Assembly (NCBI RefSeq): GCF_002843175.1
Contig: NZ_PJEO01000040.1
Location: 1-61,572 of the forward strand
Direction of reading: 5' to 3'
From: Confluentibacter flavum
Lineage (GTDB): Bacteria > Bacteroidota > Bacteroidia > Flavobacteriales > Flavobacteriaceae
Length of the DNA stretch: 61,572 nucleotides
Shown here: in pieces, positions 25,209-34,264 of the stretch
How the letters are laid out: each line of letters opens with the position of its first letter
How positions within the stretch are numbered: the first letter of the stretch is position 1
Notes under the pieces: model-generated
Seen by the model: the letters and a program-made list of their open reading frames with translations, nothing else
What the model was told of the DNA's origin: nothing
Databases searched by the model: none
Translations under genes and position numbers: made by a program

Positions 25209-26654
25209 ATGAACAGTAAAATCATGAAACAATCCTTATTTGTGCTCAGCTTTTTTATAGTTGGAAGCATCATGGCGCAACAAAAATTAACCAAATTATC
25301 CCAATCCATTAAAGTGGACAACGGTGTAATTTTAAATTTAAATACCAGCAATTGCAATATCGAATTTGATACTTGGAACAAAAATGTTGTGGAGATTGAA
25401 GCCTATATTGAAGGTGAAAAACTTTCCAAAGAAGAATTGGAAAAAGCCCTAAAAGCATGGGGCGTTAGTGTAGATGCCACCTCCAAAGAGATTTCCATAA
25501 CCACAAAAGGGAATGCGCCGGCTACTTGGATTCAAAACGATGGTCATCATGTTGATGTGAACGCCATCCTCGATGAGTTAAAATATAATTTGGCATATGC
25601 CCCAGAAATGAATTTCAACTTCGATTTTGATATGCCCGAAGTCCCAGAAATTCCTGAGATGCCCGAATTGCCCGAATTGCCCGAAGGCATCAATAACATA
25701 CAATTTGATTATGAAGCCTATAAAAAAGACGGTGAAAAATATATAGAGCAATGGTCTAAAAATTTTGAATCGAAAATGGGTGATGATTACGCCAAAAAAA
25801 TGGAAGCATGGGGCGAAAAATTCGGAAAAGAATGGGGTGAAAAGTATGGTAAACAAATGGAAGCTTGGGGCGAACGTTTTGCGGCACAAATGGAAGCCCG
25901 TGCCGAGCGTATGGAACATTTGCAAGAGCAACGAGAAGAGCAAAAAAAGCAAGTCATTATCATTAGGGAACAACGCGAAAATGAGCGTGAAAAAATAGCT
26001 AATGAACGTGAAAAACTGGCTAACGAAAGACGTATGGTTGTGGAGAAAATAATCAATACAGGATCCAACTCAAACGTTAAAAAAACGATTAAGATTAGAT
26101 TGCCAAAAGATGCCAAAATTAAAGTGGACGTGAAACATGGCGAACTTAAATTTGTATCCAATGTGGATAATCTTAAGGCTAACTTATCGTACACCAACTT
26201 TATAGCAAATAGCATTAATGGAAGCAAAACTTCCATTAATGCATCTTATTCGCCAGTTAATATAGCATATTGGAATGTAGGCGAGCTTAACTTAAATTTT
26301 GTTAAGACTGCCGAGCTAAAAACCGTAAAACGCTTGGTATTGACCTCTAATTCCTCCAATGTAAAAATTGAAAACGTCACAGACAATGCGGTTATTAATG
26401 GCAGTATAGGCAATTTAAAAATCTTAAATGTAGGGGATGGGTTTACCAATTTAAATGTTAACCTTCAAAATAGCGATGCCGTTATTTCGCTTCCTAAAGT
26501 TGATTATAATTTCCAGTATAAAGGCACACGCTCTCGCTTAAAACACCCAAAAAAAACATCCAATGATAATGTGTCTACATTCTCAACAAACAATTCAAAT
26601 ACTAAAAAAACCATTGTGGTAAATGCGAAGTACAGCAACGTCGTTATGCAATAG
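25209..26654 (+). CDS. Exported DUF4097-like protein with long charged helix
   Basis: A 481-residue protein. The most likely start is the second Met at 25224, which gives the signal peptide MKQSLFVLSFFIVGSIMAQQ. The beta-rich part (about 25-125) begins as in DUF4097-like proteins (IKVDNGVILNLNTSNCNIEF). A Pro/Glu-rich stretch (MPEVPEIPEMPELPELPE) leads into about 130 residues of highly charged helix with repeats of the MEAWGE(K/R)F type, followed by a second beta-repeat region to the end. The sigma/anti-sigma genes precede it by 12 bases. It is probably a target or output of that system. Confidence 0.75.
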   Translation: MNSKIMKQSLFVLSFFIVGSIMAQQKLTKLSQSIKVDNGVILNLNTSNCNIEFDTWNKNVVEIEAYIEGEKLSKEELEKALKAWGVSVDATSKEISITTKGNAPATWIQNDGHHVDVNAILDELKYNLAYAPEMNFNFDFDMPEVPEIPEMPELPELPEGINNIQFDYEAYKKDGEKYIEQWSKNFESKMGDDYAKKMEAWGEKFGKEWGEKYGKQMEAWGERFAAQMEARAERMEHLQEQREEQKKQVIIIREQRENEREKIANEREKLANERRMVVEKIINTGSNSNVKKTIKIRLPKDAKIKVDVKHGELKFVSNVDNLKANLSYTNFIANSINGSKTSINASYSPVNIAYWNVGELNLNFVKTAELKTVKRLVLTSNSSNVKIENVTDNAVINGSIGNLKILNVGDGFTNLNVNLQNSDAVISLPKVDYNFQYKGTRSRLKHPKKTSNDNVSTFSTNNSNTKKTIVVNAKYSNVVMQ

Positions 26655-26683
26655 TTTCTTATTTTTGAGGAAACACTTTTTCT

Positions 26684-27376
26684 ATGTCCTCAACCCATTT
26701 TAAGGATTTTTTAAAAAACAGTAGTTCCAAACCACTTCGGGTGTTAAATCCCGACATTCCAAACTCAAAATACATTCCCATAGACCTGTCGGTAAATAAT
26801 GCGCAACTCCATACTTTGGATGTTAGCAAGGTCTCTGTGTTGCAAAACTATATTCAAAACCAAGTCAACCAACACAGCGGACTGCTTGCATATGGTGGTT
26901 ATAATGAAGTCAGGGATATTTACAAACGCAGCCATCATTTTAATGAAAACGGCGCTACCGAACGTAACATCCATTTGGGAGTTGATTTATGGATAGCAGC
27001 CGAAACACCCATATTTTGCCCTTTAGATGCCATAGTGCACAGTTTTAAAAACAACACCAATTTTGGTGATTATGGCCCCACCATTATTTTAAAACACACC
27101 ATAAATGAGGTTGAATTTAACACCTTATACGGACATTTAAGCTTAGCGTCTCTAAATAATATAGAAACAGGAAAACCCATAAGGCAAGGCGAACCGTTTG
27201 CCACTTTGGGTGATACTACTGTAAATGGCGATTACCCACCACATTTGCATTTTCAAATCATAAAAGATTTACAGGGTTATAAGGGCGATTACCCGGGTGT
27301 TTGTAACAAAAAGGATTTGGAATTTTATTTAGATAATTGTCCGAATCCGGAGGTTCTTTTGAGGTTGGAATTATAA
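26684..27376 (+). CDS. M23 family zinc metallopeptidase
   Basis: A 230-residue protein with an LytM/M23 peptidase domain (about 85-215). Zinc ligands are visible in HLGVDLW (HxxxD), YGHL and PPHLHFQ. Members cut peptide cross-links of peptidoglycan. No clear signal peptide is seen at this start (MSSTHFKDFLKN), so it may be cytoplasmic, be exported by another route, or have a different start. It follows the DUF4097-like gene by 29 bases and is likely part of the ECF operon. The attC-like inverted repeat begins ten bases after its stop. Confidence 0.82.
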   Translation: MSSTHFKDFLKNSSSKPLRVLNPDIPNSKYIPIDLSVNNAQLHTLDVSKVSVLQNYIQNQVNQHSGLLAYGGYNEVRDIYKRSHHFNENGATERNIHLGVDLWIAAETPIFCPLDAIVHSFKNNTNFGDYGPTIILKHTINEVEFNTLYGHLSLASLNNIETGKPIRQGEPFATLGDTTVNGDYPPHLHFQIIKDLQGYKGDYPGVCNKKDLEFYLDNCPNPEVLLRLEL

Positions 27377-27385
27377 GGTTCATTT

Positions 27386-27517
27386 GACGTTTAGCGCACA
27401 AGTTTTCCTTGTGGTGAGACGAACTAAGTTTTCTCCGGCAAGTTAAAGTTTTTTTGAAAGGAAAATGTTCTGGCTAATAAAATCCAGCAATGAAACTTGT
27501 GCGTTGTTGTGTAATCA
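27386..27517 (-). repeat. Long imperfect inverted repeat, attC-like ends
   Basis: The left arm CGCACAAGTTTTCCTT (27395-27410) pairs with AAGGAAAA (27458-27465) and CTTGTGCG (27496-27503), the right arm being split by a 30-base insertion that can form its own CTGG/CCAG hairpin. On the minus strand the ends read ACACAACAACGC and GCGCTAAACGTC. They resemble the ends of the element at 61131-61261 and the AAC...GTT layout of integron attC sites. It starts a few bases after the response regulator stop (minus strand). Confidence 0.5.
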
Positions 27518-27522
27518 TGCTT

Positions 27523-27948
27523 TTATCCCGTATAATCTGGGGAAACACATATTTTCCAGTATTCAATTATAATTTTCATCATCGCTTTGATTTGGTTATA
27601 GTCTGATGGCTTTATGAAAAATCCCTGTATTGATTTCGAGTATGCATCAATCACGTTTTTTTGTTCGGCAGTAGTTGTAAAAAATAAATAAGGGATAGAT
27701 TTTATTTCGAGTTCCTTGTTTTCACGAACTTTATCTCTTAATTCCATGCCATTAAGTTTTGGCATATTAATGTCCGAAAAAATAATAAATGGTTTGATTT
27801 TCGTTGCAGTTAAATATTCTAAAGCTTTTTCAGATTCAGAAAAAAATATAATTTCATTGTTATAATCAAGACTTTTAAAAACGTCTGCTAAAATATCTTG
27901 ATCTTCTAAGTCATCTTCAATAAAAATAATGGGACCTTGCTTATTCAT
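27523..27948 (-). CDS. Single-domain response regulator
   Basis: A 141-residue receiver (REC) protein with no output domain. The N-terminal acidic pair is EDD (residues 11-13). The phosphoacceptor aspartate is in FSDINMPKLNG (about residue 60). T/S and K are in FFTTTAEQ and FFIKPSD. Such stand-alone receivers relay phosphate or bind partners. No kinase gene is adjacent. It lies alone between DUF2254 (same strand, upstream) and the convergent M23 gene, followed by the attC-like inverted repeat. Confidence 0.88.
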   Translation of the reverse strand: MNKQGPIIFIEDDLEDQDILADVFKSLDYNNEIIFFSESEKALEYLTATKIKPFIIFSDINMPKLNGMELRDKVRENKELEIKSIPYLFFTTTAEQKNVIDAYSKSIQGFFIKPSDYNQIKAMMKIIIEYWKICVSPDYTG

Positions 27949-28056
27949 TTTTTTTATAAAGGTAGGGTAATTTATTTATTCACAATTTTATGCATTATAA
28001 TTTTAGCATGTTGCACAACTACAATAATATAAAACTGTTTTAATGTTTTAAATCAG

Positions 28057-29361
28057 TTAATTTAATATCTTTTTTGACCTTTTAATTAGGTCTTCGAGAT
28101 CATGTTCTTCCTTTATGGTTTGCTTGCCGATATTTAAAACCATTTCAGCATGCTTGAGCACTGCTTTTTTGTGCTTTTCATTGGTTGTAAATCCACTTAT
28201 GGTTGTCAATGCATCCATCAATCTTATAATAACAGAAGGACTTCCCCCTGAATACTGTCGAATTTGATTGTATGCAGCATCTAAAACACCTTCGAACTCT
28301 AAGGTGTCGGCAATAATCCTAAGAGTTCCTCCATCATCGAAACGGTATTTTGAAGGAAATTGAGCTTGGGCTAAATAGCACATAGTAGCCGAAAGGTTAT
28401 CAATAGAGGTGATTGCTGTGAATGGGTCGTTAATTCCGGGAGAGAGCGCACGTGATGCTATTTCAACCATTTGGAGAATTGAAAATTCAAGATCTTGTTG
28501 AGAGGTTTTGATTTTTCCGATTTCTAACTGTTTAAAAATAGTTTCTAACTCCTCTTTTTCCCAAAGGTCATTTGAATAAAGCAAACCTATTTCCCCGCCT
28601 TGCACCAAATGCCTTCCTGGTCTAGGATATAACTCCAATAATGAATCTTTTTTGGTTATGATTTTTATTAAAGCTTCACTATCAATATATTGAAGATAAC
28701 CGCTTTTAGGCGCTTTTATGTAAATGCGCTGTTTATAACCTGAAATCGTAGTAGAGATATCCAAGTTTTCTTCTTTTTTTACATCTCCCATTTTTTCAGG
28801 GAACAGCGTTTCTAGTTGTTTGAAGATAAAGTCTGAAATATCAGATATCACTTTATCTGCTTGAAGACTGATGGCAATCTGGTGGATAAAAACAATTAGT
28901 AAAATAATATTTGTTATAGCGGCTATAATGGCCACAAGTATGGATATAGAAGGTATGAACGTATAATCGTTGTCATCTTTTACTGCAATTAAAACAAGCA
29001 GACAATATAGGTAGGTTGAAATATACGATCCCAACACTACTTGATTGAGGCGCACATACATAAAATTTTTGATAAGTCGCGGGCCGAATTGCGATGAGGC
29101 GAGCGTCAAGACTACCAGTGTAATAGAAAAAACTGTGCCTGCTACACCCATCATCGCTGCAGAAATAGTGGATAATATACTGCGGGCGGAATCTGAACTG
29201 TTCACAAAAAAGAAGCGACCTATGCCGTCTTGTGAAAAATTGAAACTGCCATCAATATAGACCAGGCCTATTGATAACAGGATTGAAGAAATAATTATAA
29301 TGACCGGAATAAACCAAAAAGTGGCTTTCAATTCACTCCATTTAAATATTAGTTTTTTCAT
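28057..29361 (-). CDS. DUF2254 domain membrane protein
   Basis: A 434-residue predicted inner-membrane protein. Four hydrophobic segments lie in the first 170 residues (about 15-35, 60-85, 105-125 and 138-160). The soluble C-terminal part contains GRHLVQGGEIGLLYS and LEFSILQMVEIASRALSPGINDPFTAI, the most recognisable signature of DUF2254. The function is unknown. It is on the minus strand downstream of a coiled-coil membrane protein, from which a terminator separates it. Confidence 0.85.
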   Translation of the reverse strand: MKKLIFKWSELKATFWFIPVIIIISSILLSIGLVYIDGSFNFSQDGIGRFFFVNSSDSARSILSTISAAMMGVAGTVFSITLVVLTLASSQFGPRLIKNFMYVRLNQVVLGSYISTYLYCLLVLIAVKDDNDYTFIPSISILVAIIAAITNIILLIVFIHQIAISLQADKVISDISDFIFKQLETLFPEKMGDVKKEENLDISTTISGYKQRIYIKAPKSGYLQYIDSEALIKIITKKDSLLELYPRPGRHLVQGGEIGLLYSNDLWEKEELETIFKQLEIGKIKTSQQDLEFSILQMVEIASRALSPGINDPFTAITSIDNLSATMCYLAQAQFPSKYRFDDGGTLRIIADTLEFEGVLDAAYNQIRQYSGGSPSVIIRLMDALTTISGFTTNEKHKKAVLKHAEMVLNIGKQTIKEEHDLEDLIKRSKKILN

Positions 29362-29584
29362 TTATTCGTAATGCCATAGTTATAATAAATGAAAGGAAGT
29401 GTCTTTATCCATCTATTCCAGAGCTAATTTATATTGACCACCTTCTGCTATATTTTACATTGGCGACAACTACAATCCTATGAAGTCGTTAATATTTTAT
29501 ATTGGCAGTTACCGACACAAGTTCAATATATAAACGAAGATAGCTGTAAAATTTTACAAAACCAATACGGTTTGGGTAATAACA

Positions 29585-29615
29585 AAAAAATCCGTAAGGT
29601 TAATTACAGATTTTT
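29585..29615 (-). terminator. Terminator after the coiled-coil membrane protein gene
   Basis: On the minus strand AAATCTGTAA pairs with TTACGGATTT (one mismatch) across TTAACC, followed by a run of T. It separates the gene at 29642-30262 from DUF2254. The remaining gap up to 29361 holds two imperfect direct copies of ATATTTTAYATTGGC and no supported gene. Confidence 0.65.
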
Positions 29616-29641
29616 AAAAGTGTGTATGTCATTATTAAAGG

Positions 29642-30262
29642 TTATTTATTGCCTTTAGTTGTTTTTTGTTTGTTTATTTCGTCTTGCAATTGGCGTCTTA
29701 CTTTTTGCTCGCGTTCTACAGCTGTTTTGCGGTGTTCTTCAAATTCTTCTTCAATGTCCGCAAGGTTCTTTTTAGCTTGTCTTGTAATGGCATTACTGTT
29801 GTTGAATTTGTAAATAAATAAAGCTAATAAGGCCAATAAACAGCCAATAATAAGCCACATGATGGTTTTGTAACTGCCTTTACTCATTTGTGCGCCAAAC
29901 AAGCCGATGTTATCTTTTTCACTTCGGGTGTTTTCCAAATTTGCTTGGGTGCTTTCTAAGCTCGATTTTAAATCGGAAATCTCCTTGGCTTGCGTATCAA
30001 CAAGGATTTTGGTATCTGCTAAATCGTTATGTACGGCTTTTAAGGAATCTATGGTATGGGCTTTAAGGGTGTAAAGCCAGGTTTTTTTAACGACTTTGAA
30101 ATCTTGGTAATTATTAGAGCGTGTTATAACATATTCAAATTGATTGTCTATGGATCCTTTATCTAAAGAGAGTTCATCTTCTTCTGTGTTATTTTGCGAA
30201 AATGCTGTAAAAGAACAGGTTAAAAGAACGGCTATAACTAGTAGGTATTTAATGCATTTCAT
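29642..30262 (-). CDS. Exported coiled-coil membrane protein, unknown function
   Basis: A 206-residue protein with a signal peptide (1-22, FTAFSQN). A heptad-rich coiled coil covers about 72-115 (LADTKILVDTQAKEISDLKS, then LESTQANLENTRSEK), followed by a membrane helix (about 133-150, IMWLIIGCLLALLALFIY) and a charged cytoplasmic tail (about 155-206) that is again helical. This topology suggests a periplasm-to-cytoplasm linker. It lies downstream of htrA on the same strand, with a terminator between them. I do not recognise a characterised family. Confidence 0.7.
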   Translation of the reverse strand: MKCIKYLLVIAVLLTCSFTAFSQNNTEEDELSLDKGSIDNQFEYVITRSNNYQDFKVVKKTWLYTLKAHTIDSLKAVHNDLADTKILVDTQAKEISDLKSSLESTQANLENTRSEKDNIGLFGAQMSKGSYKTIMWLIIGCLLALLALFIYKFNNSNAITRQAKKNLADIEEEFEEHRKTAVEREQKVRRQLQDEINKQKTTKGNK

Positions 30263-30334
30263 CTAGGTAGATTTTAAAATGGTTATGTTTGGATTACGAA
30301 GTTAAAAAAATTATGCTTTAAAAGGACATATTTA

Positions 30335-30363
30335 TAAAAAAAGCCTCAATTTATATGAGGCTT
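30335..30363 (-). terminator. Terminator after htrA
   Basis: On the minus strand AAGCCTCA pairs with TGAGGCTT around TATAAAT, and a T run follows. Confidence 0.8.
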
Positions 30364-30397
30364 CTATATATACGAACGGAAATTTTAATTAGATGTT

Positions 30398-31801
30398 TTA
30401 TCTAAAGCGATAAGTTATTCTTTCACCATTGTTTTTTACAATTCCAATACTATATGGGAATTTATAACCTCGATTTGATTTAAGGTTTTCAATATCCTCT
30501 ATAGATTTTAATTCTTTACCATTTAAAGCAGTGACAATACTTCCTTCTTTAACGCCATCTTCTTCCCAATCTTCTTTATTGTCTTCATTTAAATTTATAA
30601 TGACTAATCCATATTTTAAATCGTATTTTTTTAATTGCTCTTTAGAGGCATTCTTTAATGTGCCAATCACGGGTAAAATAGTAGTTTCATTTCTGGTCAA
30701 CGTAACATTTACTGTTTTTAATTCGCCGTCCCTGTAAACTTTAAGAAGCACCTTATCGTTTACACGTTTAGCATTAATATGTCCCGTTAAATCGGCAAAT
30801 TTAGATACTTTAATGTTATCAATTTCCTTAATAATGTCGCCTTTTTGAATACCAGCTTTTTCAGCTCCAGAGGCTTCGATCACACTATCTACATAAATAC
30901 CTTCGGTATCCGTTACGCCAAATTCTTTAGACAATGCGCTATTTAAAGCAGTACCACTAATACCAAGAATCCCATTTTGTACATTGCCATATTCCATAAT
31001 ATCTTCTATAACCCTGCGGGCAATATTACTAGGTACAGCAAATGAATAGCCCACATAAGATCCTGTTTGTGATGAAATGGCTGTATTAATTCCTATAAGT
31101 TCACCTCTGGTATTTACTAATGCGCCACCAGAATTTCCTGGGTTAACAGCGGCATCTGTTTGAATAAAAGATTGAGAGCTAGTACCCGATAAATCCCTGG
31201 CTTTGGCGCTAATAATCCCCGCCGTAACGGTTGATGTTAAATTAAACGGATTTCCAACTGCCAATACCCATTCGCCTACTTTAACCTCGTCTGAATCAGC
31301 AAAGGTCACAAAGGGCAAATCCTCATCGGCATCAATTTTTAAAAGGGCAATATCTGTTTTGGAATCCGAACCTACTATTTCTGCCTTATAGGTTTTGTTG
31401 TTGTTTAACGTCACCGATAGTTCATTGGCATTGTTAATCACATGATTATTGGTAATAATATACCCGTCCGCATTTACAATAACGCCAGAACCTGTACCCA
31501 TTTGAGCACGCGGGGTACTTCTTCCCATAAATAAATCTTGCATGGTCATTTGTCCGGAACTAATAGATACGTTTTTTACGTGTACCACAGCATTTATAGT
31601 ATTTTCGGCAGCTAAGGCAAAATCGGGAGCCTCGCTTATTGCTGAAAGTCCAGCCACATTGCTAGTCGGTAAAAATGTTGGATTAGCAGATGCAGAGGTT
31701 ACAATAACCTGGTTTTCCGGTTCTAAAAATAATTTGTAGGCACCAAGTGTTAAGGCACCACCTAATGCTGAAACCAACACTAATAATAAAATCTTCTTCA
31801 T
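30398..31801 (-). CDS. HtrA/DegP-like periplasmic serine protease
   Basis: A 467-residue trypsin-like protease with two PDZ domains, involved in periplasmic protein quality control. The N-terminal hydrophobic segment (about 4-24) acts as signal or anchor. The catalytic triad is H120 (TNNHVIN), D150 (SKTDIALLKID) and S224 (NPGNSGGALV). PDZ1 lies at about 285-375 and PDZ2 at about 385-467. The gene is preceded by a 112-base divergent gap shared with dapF. No stress promoter was recognised. Confidence 0.93.
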   Translation of the reverse strand: MKKILLLVLVSALGGALTLGAYKLFLEPENQVIVTSASANPTFLPTSNVAGLSAISEAPDFALAAENTINAVVHVKNVSISSGQMTMQDLFMGRSTPRAQMGTGSGVIVNADGYIITNNHVINNANELSVTLNNNKTYKAEIVGSDSKTDIALLKIDADEDLPFVTFADSDEVKVGEWVLAVGNPFNLTSTVTAGIISAKARDLSGTSSQSFIQTDAAVNPGNSGGALVNTRGELIGINTAISSQTGSYVGYSFAVPSNIARRVIEDIMEYGNVQNGILGISGTALNSALSKEFGVTDTEGIYVDSVIEASGAEKAGIQKGDIIKEIDNIKVSKFADLTGHINAKRVNDKVLLKVYRDGELKTVNVTLTRNETTILPVIGTLKNASKEQLKKYDLKYGLVIINLNEDNKEDWEEDGVKEGSIVTALNGKELKSIEDIENLKSNRGYKFPYSIGIVKNNGERITYRFR

Positions 31802-31908
31802 AATTTTCAGTTTTATTTTTAATTATAACGATTAAAATTAAAAATTTATTGAATGGAAATTTCAACTTTAACGACGATTTAACAATGAAAAAAACGGTTT
31901 TATATTCA

Positions 31909-31916
31909 TATATTTG
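31909..31916 (+). promoter_or_regulatory. -7 promoter box for dapF
   Basis: TATATTTG matches TAnnTTTG and ends nine bases before the chosen dapF ATG (31926). This supports that start over the in-frame ATG at 31914, which lies inside the box. Confidence 0.6.
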
Positions 31917-31925
31917 CCCTTCATT

Positions 31926-32699
31926 ATGCAACAGGTTTTTTATAAATATCAAGGAACAGGAAACGATTTTGTGATGATTGATAATCGTCAGCAAACGTTC
32001 AATAAACAAGACACCAAACGTATTGCATTTTTATGTGACAGGCGATTTGGTATTGGAGCGGACGGACTTATTTTACTTGAAAATCATCCAGATTTAGATT
32101 TTAAAATGGTGTACTATAATGCCGATGGCAATGAAAGCAGCATGTGTGGTAATGGCGGACGTTGTTTGGTTGCATTTGCAAAGCATTTGGGCGTTATTAC
32201 CGAAAATGCGGTTTTTGAAGCCATCGATGGTTTACACCATGCGGTTGTAGATGGTGACATTATTAGATTGCAAATGCAGGATGTTAATACCATAGAGAAA
32301 CATTCAAAACACGTTTTTTTAAACACGGGTTCACCGCACCATGTACAATTTGAAGAGCAGATAGAAGATTTTGATATCAAAACAAAAGGCGCTACCATTA
32401 GATATGGTGAACCATATAATGAAGCAGGCAGTAACGTTAATTTTGTAAAAAAAATAAGTAATCAAATTTTTGCCGTCAGAACCTACGAACGTGGAGTAGA
32501 AGATGAAACGCTTTCTTGTGGAACTGGGGTTACCGCCGTAGCTTTGGCGATGCATGCTCTTAATGAAACTGATAAAAACCTGATAACCTTACAGGTTCAA
32601 GGTGGTGAATTACAAGTTAGTTTTGATGTTGAAAATGGAATTTACAAAAATGTATGGCTCATAGGGCCTGCAACGTTTGTTTATAAAGGGAGTATATGA
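31926..32699 (+). CDS. dapF: Diaminopimelate epimerase
   Basis: A 257-residue cytoplasmic enzyme interconverting LL- and meso-diaminopimelate for lysine and peptidoglycan synthesis. The two catalytic cysteines are C74 (SMCGNGGRC) and C198 (LSCGTGVTAVA). YKYQGTGNDFVMIDN at the start is the family N-terminus and fixes the ATG at 31926. Its TGA overlaps the ATG of the next gene. dapA is 17 kb away in the same window. Confidence 0.95.
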   Translation: MQQVFYKYQGTGNDFVMIDNRQQTFNKQDTKRIAFLCDRRFGIGADGLILLENHPDLDFKMVYYNADGNESSMCGNGGRCLVAFAKHLGVITENAVFEAIDGLHHAVVDGDIIRLQMQDVNTIEKHSKHVFLNTGSPHHVQFEEQIEDFDIKTKGATIRYGEPYNEAGSNVNFVKKISNQIFAVRTYERGVEDETLSCGTGVTAVALAMHALNETDKNLITLQVQGGELQVSFDVENGIYKNVWLIGPATFVYKGSI

Positions 32700-33220
32700 T
32701 AACATTAAAAGGAAGTGAGATATATTTACGTGCTTTAGAGCCAGAAGATTTGGAATTTGTGTATGCGGTTGAAAATGATGAATCTGTTTGGGAAATAAGC
32801 AATACCCAAACACCGTATTCAAAATTTTTGATTAAGCAATATCTTGAAAATGCCCATAAAGATATTTTTGAGGTAAAACAATTACGATTAGTTGTTTCGA
32901 GTTATGACAATAGACCATTAGGCTTAATTGATATTTTCGATTTCGATTTTAAAAACAGAAGGGCAGGTATTGGCATTTTAATTAAAGACTCAAAAGATAG
33001 AGATAAAGGCTATGGCAGGGAAGCTTTGCAATTATTGATCAATTATAGTTTTTCGCATTTGGGATTACATCAGTTATATTGTAACATTTCAGAAGAAAAT
33101 AAAGGCAGCGTAAAACTTTTTACCAATCAAGGGTTTGTAAATGTAGGCCTTAAAAAAGATTGGAATCAGGTTAATGGCGCTTACAAAAACGAATATCTGT
33201 TTCAGCTTATAAATAATTAA
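32696..33220 (+). CDS. GNAT family N-acetyltransferase
   Basis: A 174-residue acetyltransferase of the RimJ/RimL-like type, with LRALEPEDLEFVYAVEND at the start and the acetyl-CoA-binding segment DKGYGREALQLLINYSF (about 100-116). The conserved C-terminal NEYLFQL is typical of this subgroup. The substrate is unknown: an amino group of a protein, a metabolite or an antibiotic. It overlaps dapF by four bases and directly precedes mltG, so it is expressed with the cell-wall genes. Confidence 0.85.
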   Translation: MITLKGSEIYLRALEPEDLEFVYAVENDESVWEISNTQTPYSKFLIKQYLENAHKDIFEVKQLRLVVSSYDNRPLGLIDIFDFDFKNRRAGIGILIKDSKDRDKGYGREALQLLINYSFSHLGLHQLYCNISEENKGSVKLFTNQGFVNVGLKKDWNQVNGAYKNEYLFQLINN

Positions 33221-34264
33221 ATGTATATAAAGAAGATACTTTTGACCATCGTATTTATTGGTTTAGCAGTGGCAGCTTATTTTGCTTACTATGTTTATAA
33301 TGCCATGTTTGTATCCAATACAAACTTTAATAATGATGTGGCCTATGTGTATGTGCCAACCAACGGCACCTATGCCGATGTAAGGGAACAACTGAAGCCA
33401 CTTTTAAAAGATATTGATACGTTTGATGCTTTAGCGGAACAAAAAAAGTATGTCACTAATATAAAAGCGGGACGTTTTGCCATTAAAAAAGGCATGAACA
33501 ATAACGATATTATTAATTCCATACGAAGCAATAATCTACCTATAAGACTGTCTTTTAATAATCAAGAATCACTTGAAAAACTAGCAGGACGCATCAGTGT
33601 TCAAATAGAAGCCGATAGCTTGTCGTTATTAAATACGATGAAGGACTCATCGTTCCTGCAAAAAAACAATTTCAACTTGGCTACGAGTTTGGGGATGTAT
33701 ATTCCAAATAGTTATGAGTTTTTCTGGAATACGTCTGCAGAGCAATTTAGGGATAGAATGTTGAAAGAGTATAACAGATTTTGGAACGATAGCCGAAAAG
33801 CAAAAGCCGAAGCCCTTAATTTATCGCCAAACCAAGTGATTGCTTTGGCATCTATTGTTCATGAAGAATCTAAAGCAGTTGATGAACAGCCAAGAATTGC
33901 TGGGGTATATTTAAATAGATTACGCATAGGAATGCCCTTGCAGGCAGATCCAACATTAAAATTTGCAGCCTATCAACTGCCAAAATACAAGAATACCATT
34001 ATAAAACGCGTTTTGAACATTCATAAAGAGATTGACTCGCCTTATAATACTTATAAAAACTTGGGGTTAACCCCAGGTCTTATTGCCATGCCAGACGTCT
34101 CTGCCATTGATGCCGTTTTAAATTACGAAAAGCATGATTATCTTTATTTTGCCGCCGATGCGAAACGTTTGGGATATCATAAATTTGCAAAAACTTTAGC
34201 CCAGCATAATGTCAATGCGAGGGAATATCAAAGGTATTTGTCATCTCAAGGCATTAATAGATAG
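33221..34264 (+). CDS. mltG: Endolytic transglycosylase MltG
   Basis: A 347-residue inner-membrane-anchored enzyme that cuts nascent glycan strands and sets their length. It has one N-terminal membrane helix (about 5-27), a LysM-like subdomain, and the YceG core with the catalytic glutamate in IVHEESKA (about residue 217). Other family marks are GMPLQADPT and SPYNTYKNLGLTPGLIAMP. It starts directly after the acetyltransferase stop and its TAG overlaps the GTG of the DUF2279 gene by one base. Confidence 0.94.
   Translation: MYIKKILLTIVFIGLAVAAYFAYYVYNAMFVSNTNFNNDVAYVYVPTNGTYADVREQLKPLLKDIDTFDALAEQKKYVTNIKAGRFAIKKGMNNNDIINSIRSNNLPIRLSFNNQESLEKLAGRISVQIEADSLSLLNTMKDSSFLQKNNFNLATSLGMYIPNSYEFFWNTSAEQFRDRMLKEYNRFWNDSRKAKAEALNLSPNQVIALASIVHEESKAVDEQPRIAGVYLNRLRIGMPLQADPTLKFAAYQLPKYKNTIIKRVLNIHKEIDSPYNTYKNLGLTPGLIAMPDVSAIDAVLNYEKHDYLYFAADAKRLGYHKFAKTLAQHNVNAREYQRYLSSQGINR

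Noticed and set aside
25578-26236. Long minus-strand frames opposite the DUF4097-like gene
   Set aside because: They are complements of the charged repeats, which keeps the antisense frames free of stops. They show no family features.
29434-29658. Plus-strand reading frame of 74 codons in the htrA-side gap
   Set aside because: Composition is not protein-like, there is no family resemblance, and it runs into the terminator and the minus-strand coiled-coil gene.
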